Origin: Trichormus sp. NMC-1
GTDB taxonomy: Bacteria > Cyanobacteriota > Cyanobacteriia > Cyanobacteriales > Nostocaceae
DNA: 64,000 bases
Reading direction: 5' to 3'
Assembly (NCBI RefSeq): GCF_001858025.1
Contig: NZ_LZQD01000002.1
Location: 824,572-888,571, forward strand
The notes below the pieces were generated by a model. The model saw only the letters and a list, made by a program, of their open reading frames with translations. It was not told the DNA's origin and ran no database searches. Within the stretch, counting starts at the first letter, position 1; each line of letters starts with the position of its first letter. The position numbers and the translations under genes were made by a program. Positions 54,727-63,113 of this stretch are shown piece by piece.

Positions 54727-54963
54727 ATGAGCTTAGTCATTTCCGAAGATATTGTCCAAGCAAGTGGATTATCAGAAAAGGAATTAGTGTTAGAGTTGAT
54801 TATTCTATTATTTCAAAGGAAAAAAATTAGTATCGGTAAAGCATCCCAACTTGCTAAAATGCCTTTACTGCAATTTCAAAATGAATTAGCTATCAGAAAC
54901 ATTAATATTCATTATGATGAAACTGATTTAGATGTTGATTTAAAAAACTTGGGAATTATCTAA
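54727..54963 (+). CDS. UPF0175-family antitoxin
   Basis: 78 residues: SEKELVLELIILLFQRKKIS, then IGKASQLAKMPLLQFQNELA, IHYDETDLDVDLKNL. The E..L..E....LF....IS.GKA..LA.....F...L pattern is UPF0175 (a helix-turn-helix antitoxin). AGGAGG precedes the ATG by 6 bases. It is 5 bases from the PIN toxin gene. Confidence 0.9.
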   Translation: MSLVISEDIVQASGLSEKELVLELIILLFQRKKISIGKASQLAKMPLLQFQNELAIRNINIHYDETDLDVDLKNLGII

Positions 54964-54968
54964 AATTT

Positions 54969-55454
54969 ATGATCATAGTTAGCAATACTTCACCTATTAC
55001 TAATCTATCAGCTATAGGAAAAATCCAATTATTAGAACAACTTTATGGAGAAATCATCATATCATCAGCCGTTTTTCAAGAATTAACACAATGGGGAGAG
55101 TCAATACCAGGAGCAAAAGAAGTCAAAACTTATGACTGGATTATTGTAAAACCTGTTAATAATCTTACTTTAGTACAATCTCTAAAAAACAAATTGGACG
55201 AAGGGGAATCTTCGGTAATAGCTTTAGCATTAGAATTAAATGCAGATTTGCTAATTATAGATGAACAATTAGGCAGACAAACAGCAACAGAATATAACTT
55301 AAAGATAACAGGTATTTTAGGAATTTTAATTGACGCAAAACGTCAGAAATTAATTCCCTTAGTTAAACCTATTCTTGATGATTTAATTAATACAGCTAAA
55401 TTTTGGGTTAGTCCCTCTCTTTATAATCGTATTTTATCAATTGTTGGTGAATGA
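54969..55454 (+). CDS. DUF3368 PIN-domain toxin
   Basis: 161 residues: MIIVSNTSPITNLSAIGKIQ LLEQLYG-type start with SNTSP in place of the usual D-x-S, then ISSAVFQELTQWGE, LDEGESSVIALALELNADLL (Glu, Glu) and IDEQLGRQTATEYNLKITG. This is the standard DUF3368 toxin always found behind UPF0175. First acidic ligand is Asn in this family too, so it need not be inactive. Confidence 0.9.
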   Translation: MIIVSNTSPITNLSAIGKIQLLEQLYGEIIISSAVFQELTQWGESIPGAKEVKTYDWIIVKPVNNLTLVQSLKNKLDEGESSVIALALELNADLLIIDEQLGRQTATEYNLKITGILGILIDAKRQKLIPLVKPILDDLINTAKFWVSPSLYNRILSIVGE

Positions 55455-55482
55455 TAATAGGTAACAGGTAAAAACTTCCATA

Positions 55483-55950
55483 CTAAAAAAGAGCTATAAA
55501 CAATTTTCTTTTATGAAAAAGTTCTGATAATTTAGCGTAGTCTTTACTAATTTCAGTATTGAACTTTAATATTTTATTTATATCATTTTCGTCATTTTCA
55601 CCATTAATAATTACCTTCATTTTATTATGTATGATTTTTTGCAAGGAGAACCAAAGCTTGTCATCAACTAATGAAAAAATATCAGTTTCGGGATCAAAAA
55701 TATATTGTAATTCTTGAGTAAAATCTTTATCTATTTGTTCTAGTTCAGTTCCACTAATGGATATATCTAATTCTACACTTTCAAAATATTTGTCTCTATA
55801 CTCTTTTGCGTTTTTTTCAGTTCCTTTAAACAACTCTTTCAAGCATTTGTAAATACTATCTAAAGAAAAAGGTGATGTTTCTTCATTAAATTCTGAAACA
55901 AATTTTTCTGAGAAAATCGTTATTGTGTAAAATTGAATAGTTTGCGACAT
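55483..55950 (-). CDS. hypothetical protein, 155 aa (cassette gene 3)
   Basis: A soluble acidic protein rich in Phe, Lys and Glu: MSQTIQFYTITIFSEKFVSE, SIYKCLKELFKGTEKNAKEY, DISISGTELEQIDKDFTQEL, IHNKMKVIINGENDENDINK. No domain recognised. It starts 3 bases after the ECK-motif gene, thus in one transcript with the two genes upstream. AT-rich codon use compared with nirA suggests accessory origin. Confidence 0.6.
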   Translation of the reverse strand: MSQTIQFYTITIFSEKFVSEFNEETSPFSLDSIYKCLKELFKGTEKNAKEYRDKYFESVELDISISGTELEQIDKDFTQELQYIFDPETDIFSLVDDKLWFSLQKIIHNKMKVIINGENDENDINKILKFNTEISKDYAKLSELFHKRKLFIALF

Positions 55951-55953
55951 AAT

Positions 55954-56298
55954 TTACCCTTTCCATACCTGTTTTATATAATTAACAAGAGATTCCATAT
56001 CACTCATTTTTGACAAACCTTGAATTAATTTTTGCACCTGTTCCCGATCATAATAGTCAATGTCTACCTGACCTCGGTAAGCATTTTTAAATCTTTCTAA
56101 CTCTTGTCTAGCTGTATTTGTGATCAAATTAATGGGAAATACATAATTATAACCACTTGGTTTTCCTTCTCTTTCCCATCTTTTTTCTACTTCTTTAATT
56201 GCTGACTTCAAATAAGTTAAATCAATTTCACCACTAAGATCGTGGGAAGATTTGCATTCCCAGATGTAATTTCCCTGTTTAAAAACTTTAGATTGCAT
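55954..56298 (-). CDS. putative PD-(D/E)XK nuclease-like protein, 114 aa (cassette gene 2)
   Basis: Starts MQSKVFKQGNYIWECKSS: an E-x-K on a beta-strand (WECKSS) as in restriction-enzyme and Mrr-like folds. Then EIDLTYLKSAIKEVEKRWER, YNYVFPINLITNTARQELER and VDIDYYDREQVQKLIQGLSK, where a predicted strand VDIDYYD-like follows a helix, as in the second half of such nucleases. The first catalytic Asp that should precede the strand is missing because the protein starts too late; it may be a truncated nuclease, or the partner supplies it. Gene 1 ends 27 bases upstream. Confidence 0.5.
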   Translation of the reverse strand: MQSKVFKQGNYIWECKSSHDLSGEIDLTYLKSAIKEVEKRWEREGKPSGYNYVFPINLITNTARQELERFKNAYRGQVDIDYYDREQVQKLIQGLSKMSDMESLVNYIKQVWKG

Positions 56299-56325
56299 AT
56301 TTAGTACATGAATTATTAAATTGAT

Positions 56326-56691
56326 TTATCTCGTAACTTTTCTAAAATGAGCTTTAACTATACAATTAGCACCTGCTTTACTCACTCTAGAATGTTCTTT
56401 AACCACTGTAATCCTTCCTTCTAACAAATCTTTCATCAAATTGTTTGCCCTTTCTGAAAGAATAACAAAATCAGCGGCTGGTTCATTATCAAGTAAATCA
56501 TCTTTATAATCTTCACCAGCAATCATACCGAAATCTTTCATTAAGTCTTTGATAAGAGACTTAAAATTAGCATCTATAACTTTTCCTTTATCAAAAGCAT
56601 TTAGATTTACAAACTCAGGAATAGATTTTAATGCTTGAGAAAAAGCATTTTTAACTGACGCAATTGAGTCACTCAAATTAAAACTGGGCAT
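56326..56691 (-). CDS. hypothetical protein, 121 aa (cassette gene 1)
   Basis: Helical protein: LSDSIASVKNAFSQALKSIP, NAFDKGKVIDANFKSLIKDL, GEDYKDDLLDNEPAADFVIL, ending VKEHSRVSKAGANCIVKAHF. The last 40 residues could be a small basic nucleic-acid-binding part. I do not recognise it. First gene of a minus-strand set of three (56691 down to 55483) that is bounded by toxin-antitoxin genes and nirA. Confidence 0.55.
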   Translation of the reverse strand: MPSFNLSDSIASVKNAFSQALKSIPEFVNLNAFDKGKVIDANFKSLIKDLMKDFGMIAGEDYKDDLLDNEPAADFVILSERANNLMKDLLEGRITVVKEHSRVSKAGANCIVKAHFRKVTR

Positions 56692-57072
56692 AAGATTAGA
56701 TTTGTAAAAATTTCCATTCTGTTTATGCGGTTATCTTAATAAACAAAGTCTCATTAAAGCAATGCCTATGTAATGATTCTTAATCACTTTTAGTCAATAC
56801 ATTTTTTAATGCTATATAAATAGTCACAAATGCTTTGTATTATCTTAATTATGTAAAAATCGCAATCTTTTTATCCGATTTTTGCATAGTTACCCAAATT
56901 CCGTAACCTACTATACGAATTGTTATGAAAAATCACACTAACGTAACAACATCGAAACAGTTACACCACCAACCAGGAAACTACTAACAGTTATTTCCCC
57001 AAAGTGGCAAGTACAAAACCGATAAGAACACGGATACACAGTTAATTAAGTCCTGTTCCCCAAAAAAAGCCC
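56692..57072. other. divergent intergenic region before nirA
   Basis: 381 bases between the unknown cassette and nirA. It holds the NtcA promoter (56903-56944), a putative 120-base nirA leader, and AT-rich DNA towards the cassette that could carry its promoter. No gene or repeat is seen. Confidence 0.6.
56903..56944 (+). promoter_or_regulatory. NtcA-activated promoter of the nirA operon
   Basis: GTA-ACCTACTA-TAC at 56903-56916 is an exact GTAN8TAC NtcA box. TAACGT at 56939-56944 fits the TAN3T -10 box, 22 bases further, the classical class II spacing where the NtcA box replaces the -35. Start of transcription is expected near 56951, about 120 bases before the nirA ATG. It implies induction without ammonium, as known for nirA in other cyanobacteria. 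Confidence 0.85.
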
Positions 57073-58641
57073 ATGACAGAAGCAGCAACTACCACCGAAA
57101 AACTTAATAAATTCGAGAAATTCAAAGCTGAAAAAGACGGACTTGCAGTTAAAAACGAAATAGAAAACTTTGCCCAAATAGGTTGGGAAGCAATGGACGA
57201 AAACGACCTCAACCATCGCCTAAAATGGTTAGGTGTATTCTTCCGTCCAGTCACTCCCGGTAAATTCATGATGCGGATGCGTTTACCTAACGGTATTCTC
57301 ACCAGCAATCAAATGTCTGCCTTAGCAGAAGTGGTACAGCGTTACGGTGAAAATGGCAGCGCTGATATTACCACCAGACAGAATATACAACTACGCGGGA
57401 TCAATATTGAAGATATCCCAGATATCTTTAACAAATTTCACAAAGTGGGATTGACTACCATCCAATCCGGGATGGATAACATCCGTAATATTACAGGTGA
57501 TCCTGTAGCGGGTTTGGATGCTGACGAATTTTATGATACCAGGGAATTAGTGCAGCAAATCCAAGATATGCTCACTAATAGCGGTGAAGGTAATCCAGAA
57601 TTTAGCAATCTTCCCCGTAAATTTAATATTGCAATTACCGGCGGAAGAGATAATTCAGTTCACGCAGAAATTAACGATTTAGCCTTTATTCCCGCTTTTT
57701 GGGGAAATGAAGATCAATCCCCAATATTTGGTTTTAACGTCATTGTCGGCGGCTTATTTTCTGCAAAACGTTGTGAAGCTGCTATTCCTCTCAATGTCTG
57801 GGTATCTCCGGCAGAAGTTGTATCATTATGTAAGGTCATTGTTGAGATTTTCCGAAATCATGGGCTACGCGCAAATAGACTAAAAGCCCGGTTAATGTGG
57901 TTACTTGATGAATGGGGGATAGAAAAATTCCGCGCAGAAGTAGAAAACCGTTTTGGAAAATCATTATTACCCGCAGTAGCTAAAGATGAAATTGACTGGG
58001 AAAAACGAGATCATGTGGGGATATATCAACAAAAACAACCTGGATTTAACTACGCAGGTTTAAATATTCCCGTCGGACGATTGTATGCTGATGATATGTT
58101 TGAAATTGCCCGATTAGCCGAAGTTTACGGAAGTGGAGAAATCCGATTTACCGTAGAACAAAATATCATTATCCCTAATATTCCTGATTCAGCATTAACA
58201 ACATTTTTAACAGAACCATTGTTAGAAAGATTTGGAGTTAATCCTGGTTTATTAATGCGAAGCTTAGTATCCTGTACAGGCTCACAATTTTGCAACTTTG
58301 CATTAATAGAAACCAAAAACCGCGCCTTAGCAATGATTAAATCATTGGAATCTGAATTAATTTTATCGCGTTCTGTGCGAATTCATTGGACAGGTTGCCC
58401 TAATTCCTGTGGACAACCCCAAGTAGCAGATATTGGCTTAATGGGAACTAAAGTTAGAAAAAATGGCAAAACCTTAGAAGGAGTTGACATTTACATGGGT
58501 GGTAAAGTTGGAAAAGATGCACATTTAGGAACTTGTGTGCAAAAAAGCATTGCTTGTGAAGACTTGCAACCAATATTACGAGATTTACTTATTCAGAACT
58601 TTGGCGCAAAACTTAGGGAACAAGCCTTAATTTCTCATTAA
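57073..58641 (+). CDS. nirA: ferredoxin-nitrite reductase
   Basis: 522 residues, the two-repeat sulfite/nitrite reductase fold: TTRQNIQLRGINIEDIPDIF (near 97-116), second repeat with FTVEQNIIIPNIPDS, and the [4Fe-4S]-siroheme cysteines SCTGSQFCNFAL (about 398-405) and WTGCPNSCGQPQ (about 439-443). It reduces nitrite to ammonium with six electrons from ferredoxin. No C-terminal ferredoxin domain, which some cyanobacteria have. First gene of the operon behind the NtcA promoter; nrtA starts 61 bases later. Confidence 0.97.
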   Translation: MTEAATTTEKLNKFEKFKAEKDGLAVKNEIENFAQIGWEAMDENDLNHRLKWLGVFFRPVTPGKFMMRMRLPNGILTSNQMSALAEVVQRYGENGSADITTRQNIQLRGINIEDIPDIFNKFHKVGLTTIQSGMDNIRNITGDPVAGLDADEFYDTRELVQQIQDMLTNSGEGNPEFSNLPRKFNIAITGGRDNSVHAEINDLAFIPAFWGNEDQSPIFGFNVIVGGLFSAKRCEAAIPLNVWVSPAEVVSLCKVIVEIFRNHGLRANRLKARLMWLLDEWGIEKFRAEVENRFGKSLLPAVAKDEIDWEKRDHVGIYQQKQPGFNYAGLNIPVGRLYADDMFEIARLAEVYGSGEIRFTVEQNIIIPNIPDSALTTFLTEPLLERFGVNPGLLMRSLVSCTGSQFCNFALIETKNRALAMIKSLESELILSRSVRIHWTGCPNSCGQPQVADIGLMGTKVRKNGKTLEGVDIYMGGKVGKDAHLGTCVQKSIACEDLQPILRDLLIQNFGAKLREQALISH

Positions 58642-58702
58642 ATTAATCGCCAAAATCCAGACATAACTGCAAACCAAAATTAAAACTGATTAAGAGTTTC
58701 CT

Positions 58703-60028
58703 ATGAGCAATATTTCCCGCCGAAAATTTATTATTACCTCCAGTGTTGCAGCAGCAACTTCTATCTTGGTACACGGTTGTTCCTCTAGTAACTCTAATTC
58801 AGCAACAACAGATAGTTCTGCTTCTTCAAATACTAAACTTGCTAACAATTCCACAGTTAGTAATGCCCCTAAAGTTGAAACAACCAAAGCCAAATTTGGA
58901 TTTATTGCCCTTACCGATGCTGCACCTTTAATTATTGCTCAAGAGAAAGGTTTCTTTGCTAAATATGGCATGACTGATGTTGAAGTCAGCAAACAAAAAT
59001 CCTGGCCAGTCACTCGTGATAACTTGAAAATTGGCTCATCTGGTGGTGGTATTGATGGCGCACATATTCTTACCCCCATGCCCTATCTTTTGACCATGAA
59101 TGATAAAGTACCAATGTATCTTTTGGCGCGATTAAATATCAATGGTCAAGCCATTTCAGTTGCTGAAAAATTCAAAGATTTAAAAGTTGGTTTACAAAGT
59201 AAATCACTAAAAGAAGCTGTAAATAAAGCTAAAGCTGATAAAAAATCCATCAAAGTTGCCATGACTTTTCCCGGTGGTACTCATGATTTATGGATGCGCT
59301 ATTGGTTAGCTGCTGGTGGTATTAATCCTGATCAAGATGTCATTTTGGAAGCTGTACCACCAGCGCAAATGGTAGCAAATATGAAAGTTGGGACTGTTGA
59401 TGCTTTTTGTGTAGGAGAACCTTGGAACGCTCAATTAGTTAGCCAAAAATTAGGTTATACAGCTTTAACAACAGGTGAATTATGGAATGATCATCCAGAA
59501 AAAGCCTTTGCGATGCGTAAAGATTGGGTTGATAAAAATCCCAATTCTACACAAGCATTATTAATGGCAATTATGGAAGCACAACAATGGTGTGATCAGG
59601 CAGAAAATAAAGAAGAAATGTGTAAAATCTGCGCTGATAGAAAATACTTTAATGTTGCTGTGACTGATATTTTAGAGCGGGCTAAAGGTAATATTGATTA
59701 TGGTGATGGACGCAAGGAACAAAACTTTGCATATCGCATGAAATATTGGGAAGATAATGCTTCCTATCCCTATAAGAGTCATGATACTTGGTTTTTAACT
59801 GAAGAAATTCGTTGGGGTTATTTACCTAAAGATACGAAAGTGAAGGAAATTGTTGATCAAGTAAATAGAGAAGATTTATGGAAACAAGCTGCTAAGGCTT
59901 TGGGTGTAGCTGCTGCGGAAATTCCAGCTAGTTCTTCTCGTGGTGTGGAAACGTTTTTTGATGGTGTGAAATTTGATCCTGAAAAACCAGAGGAATATTT
60001 AAAGAGTTTGCAAATTAAGAAGGTGTAA
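58703..60028 (+). CDS. nrtA: nitrate/nitrite-binding lipoprotein of the NRT transporter
   Basis: 441 residues. Twin-arginine-type start SRRKFIITSSVAAAT followed by a lipobox LVHGC (Cys about 26), a Ser/Asn-rich tether (27-50), and the NrtA/SsuA-like binding fold: [67 protein letters not shown]. NrtA captures nitrate and nitrite outside the plasma membrane. A 28-bp palindrome lies 4 bases after its stop and may stabilise the nrtA mRNA or attenuate the rest. Confidence 0.96.
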   Translation: MSNISRRKFIITSSVAAATSILVHGCSSSNSNSATTDSSASSNTKLANNSTVSNAPKVETTKAKFGFIALTDAAPLIIAQEKGFFAKYGMTDVEVSKQKSWPVTRDNLKIGSSGGGIDGAHILTPMPYLLTMNDKVPMYLLARLNINGQAISVAEKFKDLKVGLQSKSLKEAVNKAKADKKSIKVAMTFPGGTHDLWMRYWLAAGGINPDQDVILEAVPPAQMVANMKVGTVDAFCVGEPWNAQLVSQKLGYTALTTGELWNDHPEKAFAMRKDWVDKNPNSTQALLMAIMEAQQWCDQAENKEEMCKICADRKYFNVAVTDILERAKGNIDYGDGRKEQNFAYRMKYWEDNASYPYKSHDTWFLTEEIRWGYLPKDTKVKEIVDQVNREDLWKQAAKALGVAAAEIPASSSRGVETFFDGVKFDPEKPEEYLKSLQIKKV

Positions 60029-60031
60029 GTA

Positions 60032-60059
60032 GTAGGGGTAATTCATGAATTACCCCTAC
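60032..60059. repeat. perfect 28-bp palindrome between nrtA and nrtB
   Basis: GTAGGGGTAATTCA and its exact reverse complement TGAATTACCCCTAC meet without a spacer. A truncated copy of the same element is at 49091-49111. In mRNA it would make a strong hairpin in the 138-base nrtA-nrtB gap, which also carries a dispersed repeat at 60095-60122. Confidence 0.85.
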
Positions 60060-60166
60060 CCATTACCTTTGGTGTATTTATTCAATTTTTAAGTCTCACG
60101 CAAAGGCGCAAAGACGCAAAGAAGAGAAGGAAAAGAGATTTTTAATATTTTACTTAGGAGAACTAA

Positions 60167-61009
60167 ATGGCTGCTATTGCTGGAAGTCGTAGGGTTGGTA
60201 GTAAACAACGAAAGGTTATTAATAAGTTTTTGATCAATAAGGTTCTACCGCCGCTGTTTGGATTGGTTGTTTTTCTGGTGTTGTGGGAATTAATTTGTTT
60301 AATTCCTAGTTTTCAATTACCGGGTCCGATAGAAACAATTCGGGAAACTTTTGATCCTTTTATTCTTCATCCTTTTTTTGATAATGGTGGCAGTGATAAG
60401 GGTTTAGGTTGGCAAATATTGACCAGTTTAGGACGGGTTGCTTTAGGGTTTTCTTTAGCAGCAGTTGTAGGAGTGATTTTAGGAATATTAATTGGTTCTA
60501 ATACTTTTTTGTATAATGCTGTAGATCCGATTTTTCAGGTATTAAGAACTATTCCGCCTTTGGCTTGGTTGCCCATTTCTTTAGCAGCGTTTCAACAAGC
60601 TAATCCTTCGGCAATTTTCGTAATTTTTATTACTTCGATTTGGCCGATTGTAATTAATACAACTGTGGGTGTACAAAATATTCCCCAAGATTATGTAAAT
60701 GTGGCTCGTGTTTTGCGGTTGCGGAAGGGAAATTATTTCTTGAAGATTGTGTTTCCGGCAACTGTTCCTTATATTTTTACGGGTTTAAGAATTGGTATTG
60801 GTTTATCTTGGTTGGCAATTGTCGCGGCGGAAATGTTGGTTGGTGGTGTGGGTATTGGTTCGTTTATTTGGGATGCCTATAATACGACTACTGAAACTAA
60901 TATGAGTGAGATTATTATCGCCTTGGTATATGTCGGTTTGGTGGGGTTAGTTTTAGATAGAATGGTGGCTTTTGTTGCTCAAAAGGTTGTAACTACAGAA
61001 CAAAAATAA
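60167..61009 (+). CDS. nrtB: nitrate ABC transporter permease
   Basis: 280 residues with six predicted membrane helices; the first LFGLVVFLVLWELICLI (about 33-50). Coupling loop VARVLRLRKGNYFLKIVFPA TVPYIFTGLRIGIGLSWLAI is the EAA-like motif of SsuC/NrtB permeases. GGAG lies 7 bases before the ATG. A dimer of NrtB forms the channel served by NrtC and NrtD. Confidence 0.95.
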   Translation: MAAIAGSRRVGSKQRKVINKFLINKVLPPLFGLVVFLVLWELICLIPSFQLPGPIETIRETFDPFILHPFFDNGGSDKGLGWQILTSLGRVALGFSLAAVVGVILGILIGSNTFLYNAVDPIFQVLRTIPPLAWLPISLAAFQQANPSAIFVIFITSIWPIVINTTVGVQNIPQDYVNVARVLRLRKGNYFLKIVFPATVPYIFTGLRIGIGLSWLAIVAAEMLVGGVGIGSFIWDAYNTTTETNMSEIIIALVYVGLVGLVLDRMVAFVAQKVVTTEQK

Positions 61010-61043
61010 TTCGTAATTATTTGAATTATCTGTTCCCATTAAT

Positions 61044-61103
61044 ATCCCCGACTTCTGACATTTATTCATAATTTAGTCACACGCTCAAAAAGAAGTCGGG
61101 GAT
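61044..61103. repeat. inverted repeat between nrtB and nrtC
   Basis: ATCCCCGACTTCT (61044-61056) and AGAAGTCGGGGAT (61091-61103) are perfect arms with a 34-base loop; same family as the closed hairpin at 37611-37641. It lies in the 130-base nrtB-nrtC gap. Confidence 0.8.
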
Positions 61104-61139
61104 CTACTTCCCATTACCAATTACCTATTACCATTCATA

Positions 61140-63113
61140 ATGAAGACTTTTTTAGAAATTGATCACGTAGATAAAATATTTAACCTCCCCGATGGTGGTA
61201 AATATATTGCTTTAAAAAATATTGAATTGAAAATTGCTGAAGGTGAATTTGTTTCTTTAATTGGACATTCTGGTTGTGGTAAGTCCACTTTACTGAATAT
61301 TATTGCTGGTTTAGATCGAGCTAGTATTGGTGGTGTAACTTTGGAAGATCGGGAAGTCAGAGAACCTGGTCCTGATAGGATGGTGGTTTTTCAAAATTAC
61401 TCCTTACTTCCTTGGTTAACTGTACGGGAAAATATCGCTTTGGCTGTGGATGAAGTTCATCAAAATCTACCTAAAGGAGAACGTCGAGGCATCATAGAAG
61501 AACATATTGATATGGTGGGGTTGCGACGTGCTATTAACAAACGTCCCAGTGAATTATCAGGGGGAATGAAACAACGAGTTGCGATCGCCCGTGCTTTGGC
61601 TACCCGTCCCAAGTTATTATTATTAGATGAGCCTTTTGGCGCTTTGGATGCGTTGACAAGGGGGAATTTACAAGCACAATTAATGACCATCTGTAATGAA
61701 CACAGAATTACCTGTGTGATGGTGACACATGATGTTGATGAAGCCTTATTATTGAGCGATCGCATTGTCATGTTAACCAATGGACCAGAAGCACACATTG
61801 GGCAAATTCTCGAAGTACCTATTCCCCGTCCTCGTCAACGTTTGGAAGTAGTTAACCATCCCAGTTACTACAACTTGCGGAATCAAATGATCTACTTCCT
61901 CAACCAACAAAAACAAGCGAAAAAACGCCAGCAACAACCCACAGCACCAGCAATTATTTCTAACAACAACTTAGAAAAAGTTCATTTAGAAATTGGCTAT
62001 ATTCCCCTCACCCAAGCCGCACCTTTAATAATTGCCAAAGAAAAAGGTTTCTTTGCCCAATATGGTTTAGAAGTTAACCTTAACAGCGAAAATAGCTGGA
62101 AAGACATCGCCAAAGGTGTAGCAACTCGTAGACTTGATGCAGCCCAAATGGTAGCAGGAATGCCCTTAGCAATGACATTAGGTGCAGGAGGTAAAACTGC
62201 AATTCCAATGGTTACAGCCATGACCCTTTCCCGCAATGGTAGCGCCATTACTTTCAGCAAGGAATTATTGAATAATGGGGTTAAAAACTTAGTAGAATTT
62301 CAAAAAACCATCAACGCTGACCTAGACAAAACCCACACCTTGGGAATTGTCCATTCTGCATCCATGCAAAACCTATTATTACGCTATTGGTTAGCAGCCG
62401 GTGGAATTCAACCTGATGTTGATGTCAGTTTGATGGTAATTCCACCAGAAGAAATGGTGACTTCCCTCCAAGACGGAAAAATTGACGGTTACTGTGTCGG
62501 TGAACCTTGGAACTCTCACGCAGTTGATCAAAATGTGGGTTTTATCACCGCTATCACATCAGAACTTTGGAATGGACATCCAGATAAAATATTAGGAGTC
62601 AGAGAAGATTGGGCGCAAGAAAATCCCCAAACACATCTAGCTTTAGTCAAAGCCCTATTAGCAGCTTGTGAATATTGTGATGATATTCGTAACTGGGAAG
62701 AAGTTCTCAAATTAATTTCTCAACCTAACTATATTGGAAGTAATTCCCTTAATCTTCGTCCAGCTTTAATAGATACTTACAAACAGTATGATTTCCAAAA
62801 AACCCAAACTTCCCATCAGTTTTATTTCAACAAAGCCAACTATCCAGATCGTAATGAAATGCTATGGATTTTAACCCAATTAGCCCGTTGGGGTTTAGTA
62901 GCTTTCCCAAAAAATTGGGTAGAAGTAATTGACAGAGTTTGTCGTCCAGATGTGTTTGGCGCAGCCGCAAGAGAAAGAGGCATTTTAGATATTGGTAGAG
63001 AAGAACCAATTAAATTATTTGATGGTAAAGTCTTTAATCCTTCAGAACCAATCGAATATTTAAAAAGGTTGGAAATTAAATGTCAACTTCGCGTTGAAGA
63101 AGTATTTATTTAG
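61140..63113 (+). CDS. nrtC: nitrate ABC transporter ATPase fused to an NrtA-like domain
   Basis: 657 residues. ATPase domain 1-265: Walker [21 protein letters not shown], signature [16 protein letters not shown], Walker [16 protein letters not shown]-loop [11 protein letters not shown] linker (265-285) leads to an NrtA-like domain (about 288-657): [52 protein letters not shown]. This fusion is the hallmark of NrtC; the binding domain is on the cytoplasmic side and mediates ammonium inhibition. nrtD and narB should follow, but the window ends in the tandem array. Confidence 0.96.
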   Translation: MKTFLEIDHVDKIFNLPDGGKYIALKNIELKIAEGEFVSLIGHSGCGKSTLLNIIAGLDRASIGGVTLEDREVREPGPDRMVVFQNYSLLPWLTVRENIALAVDEVHQNLPKGERRGIIEEHIDMVGLRRAINKRPSELSGGMKQRVAIARALATRPKLLLLDEPFGALDALTRGNLQAQLMTICNEHRITCVMVTHDVDEALLLSDRIVMLTNGPEAHIGQILEVPIPRPRQRLEVVNHPSYYNLRNQMIYFLNQQKQAKKRQQQPTAPAIISNNNLEKVHLEIGYIPLTQAAPLIIAKEKGFFAQYGLEVNLNSENSWKDIAKGVATRRLDAAQMVAGMPLAMTLGAGGKTAIPMVTAMTLSRNGSAITFSKELLNNGVKNLVEFQKTINADLDKTHTLGIVHSASMQNLLLRYWLAAGGIQPDVDVSLMVIPPEEMVTSLQDGKIDGYCVGEPWNSHAVDQNVGFITAITSELWNGHPDKILGVREDWAQENPQTHLALVKALLAACEYCDDIRNWEEVLKLISQPNYIGSNSLNLRPALIDTYKQYDFQKTQTSHQFYFNKANYPDRNEMLWILTQLARWGLVAFPKNWVEVIDRVCRPDVFGAAARERGILDIGREEPIKLFDGKVFNPSEPIEYLKRLEIKCQLRVEEVFI

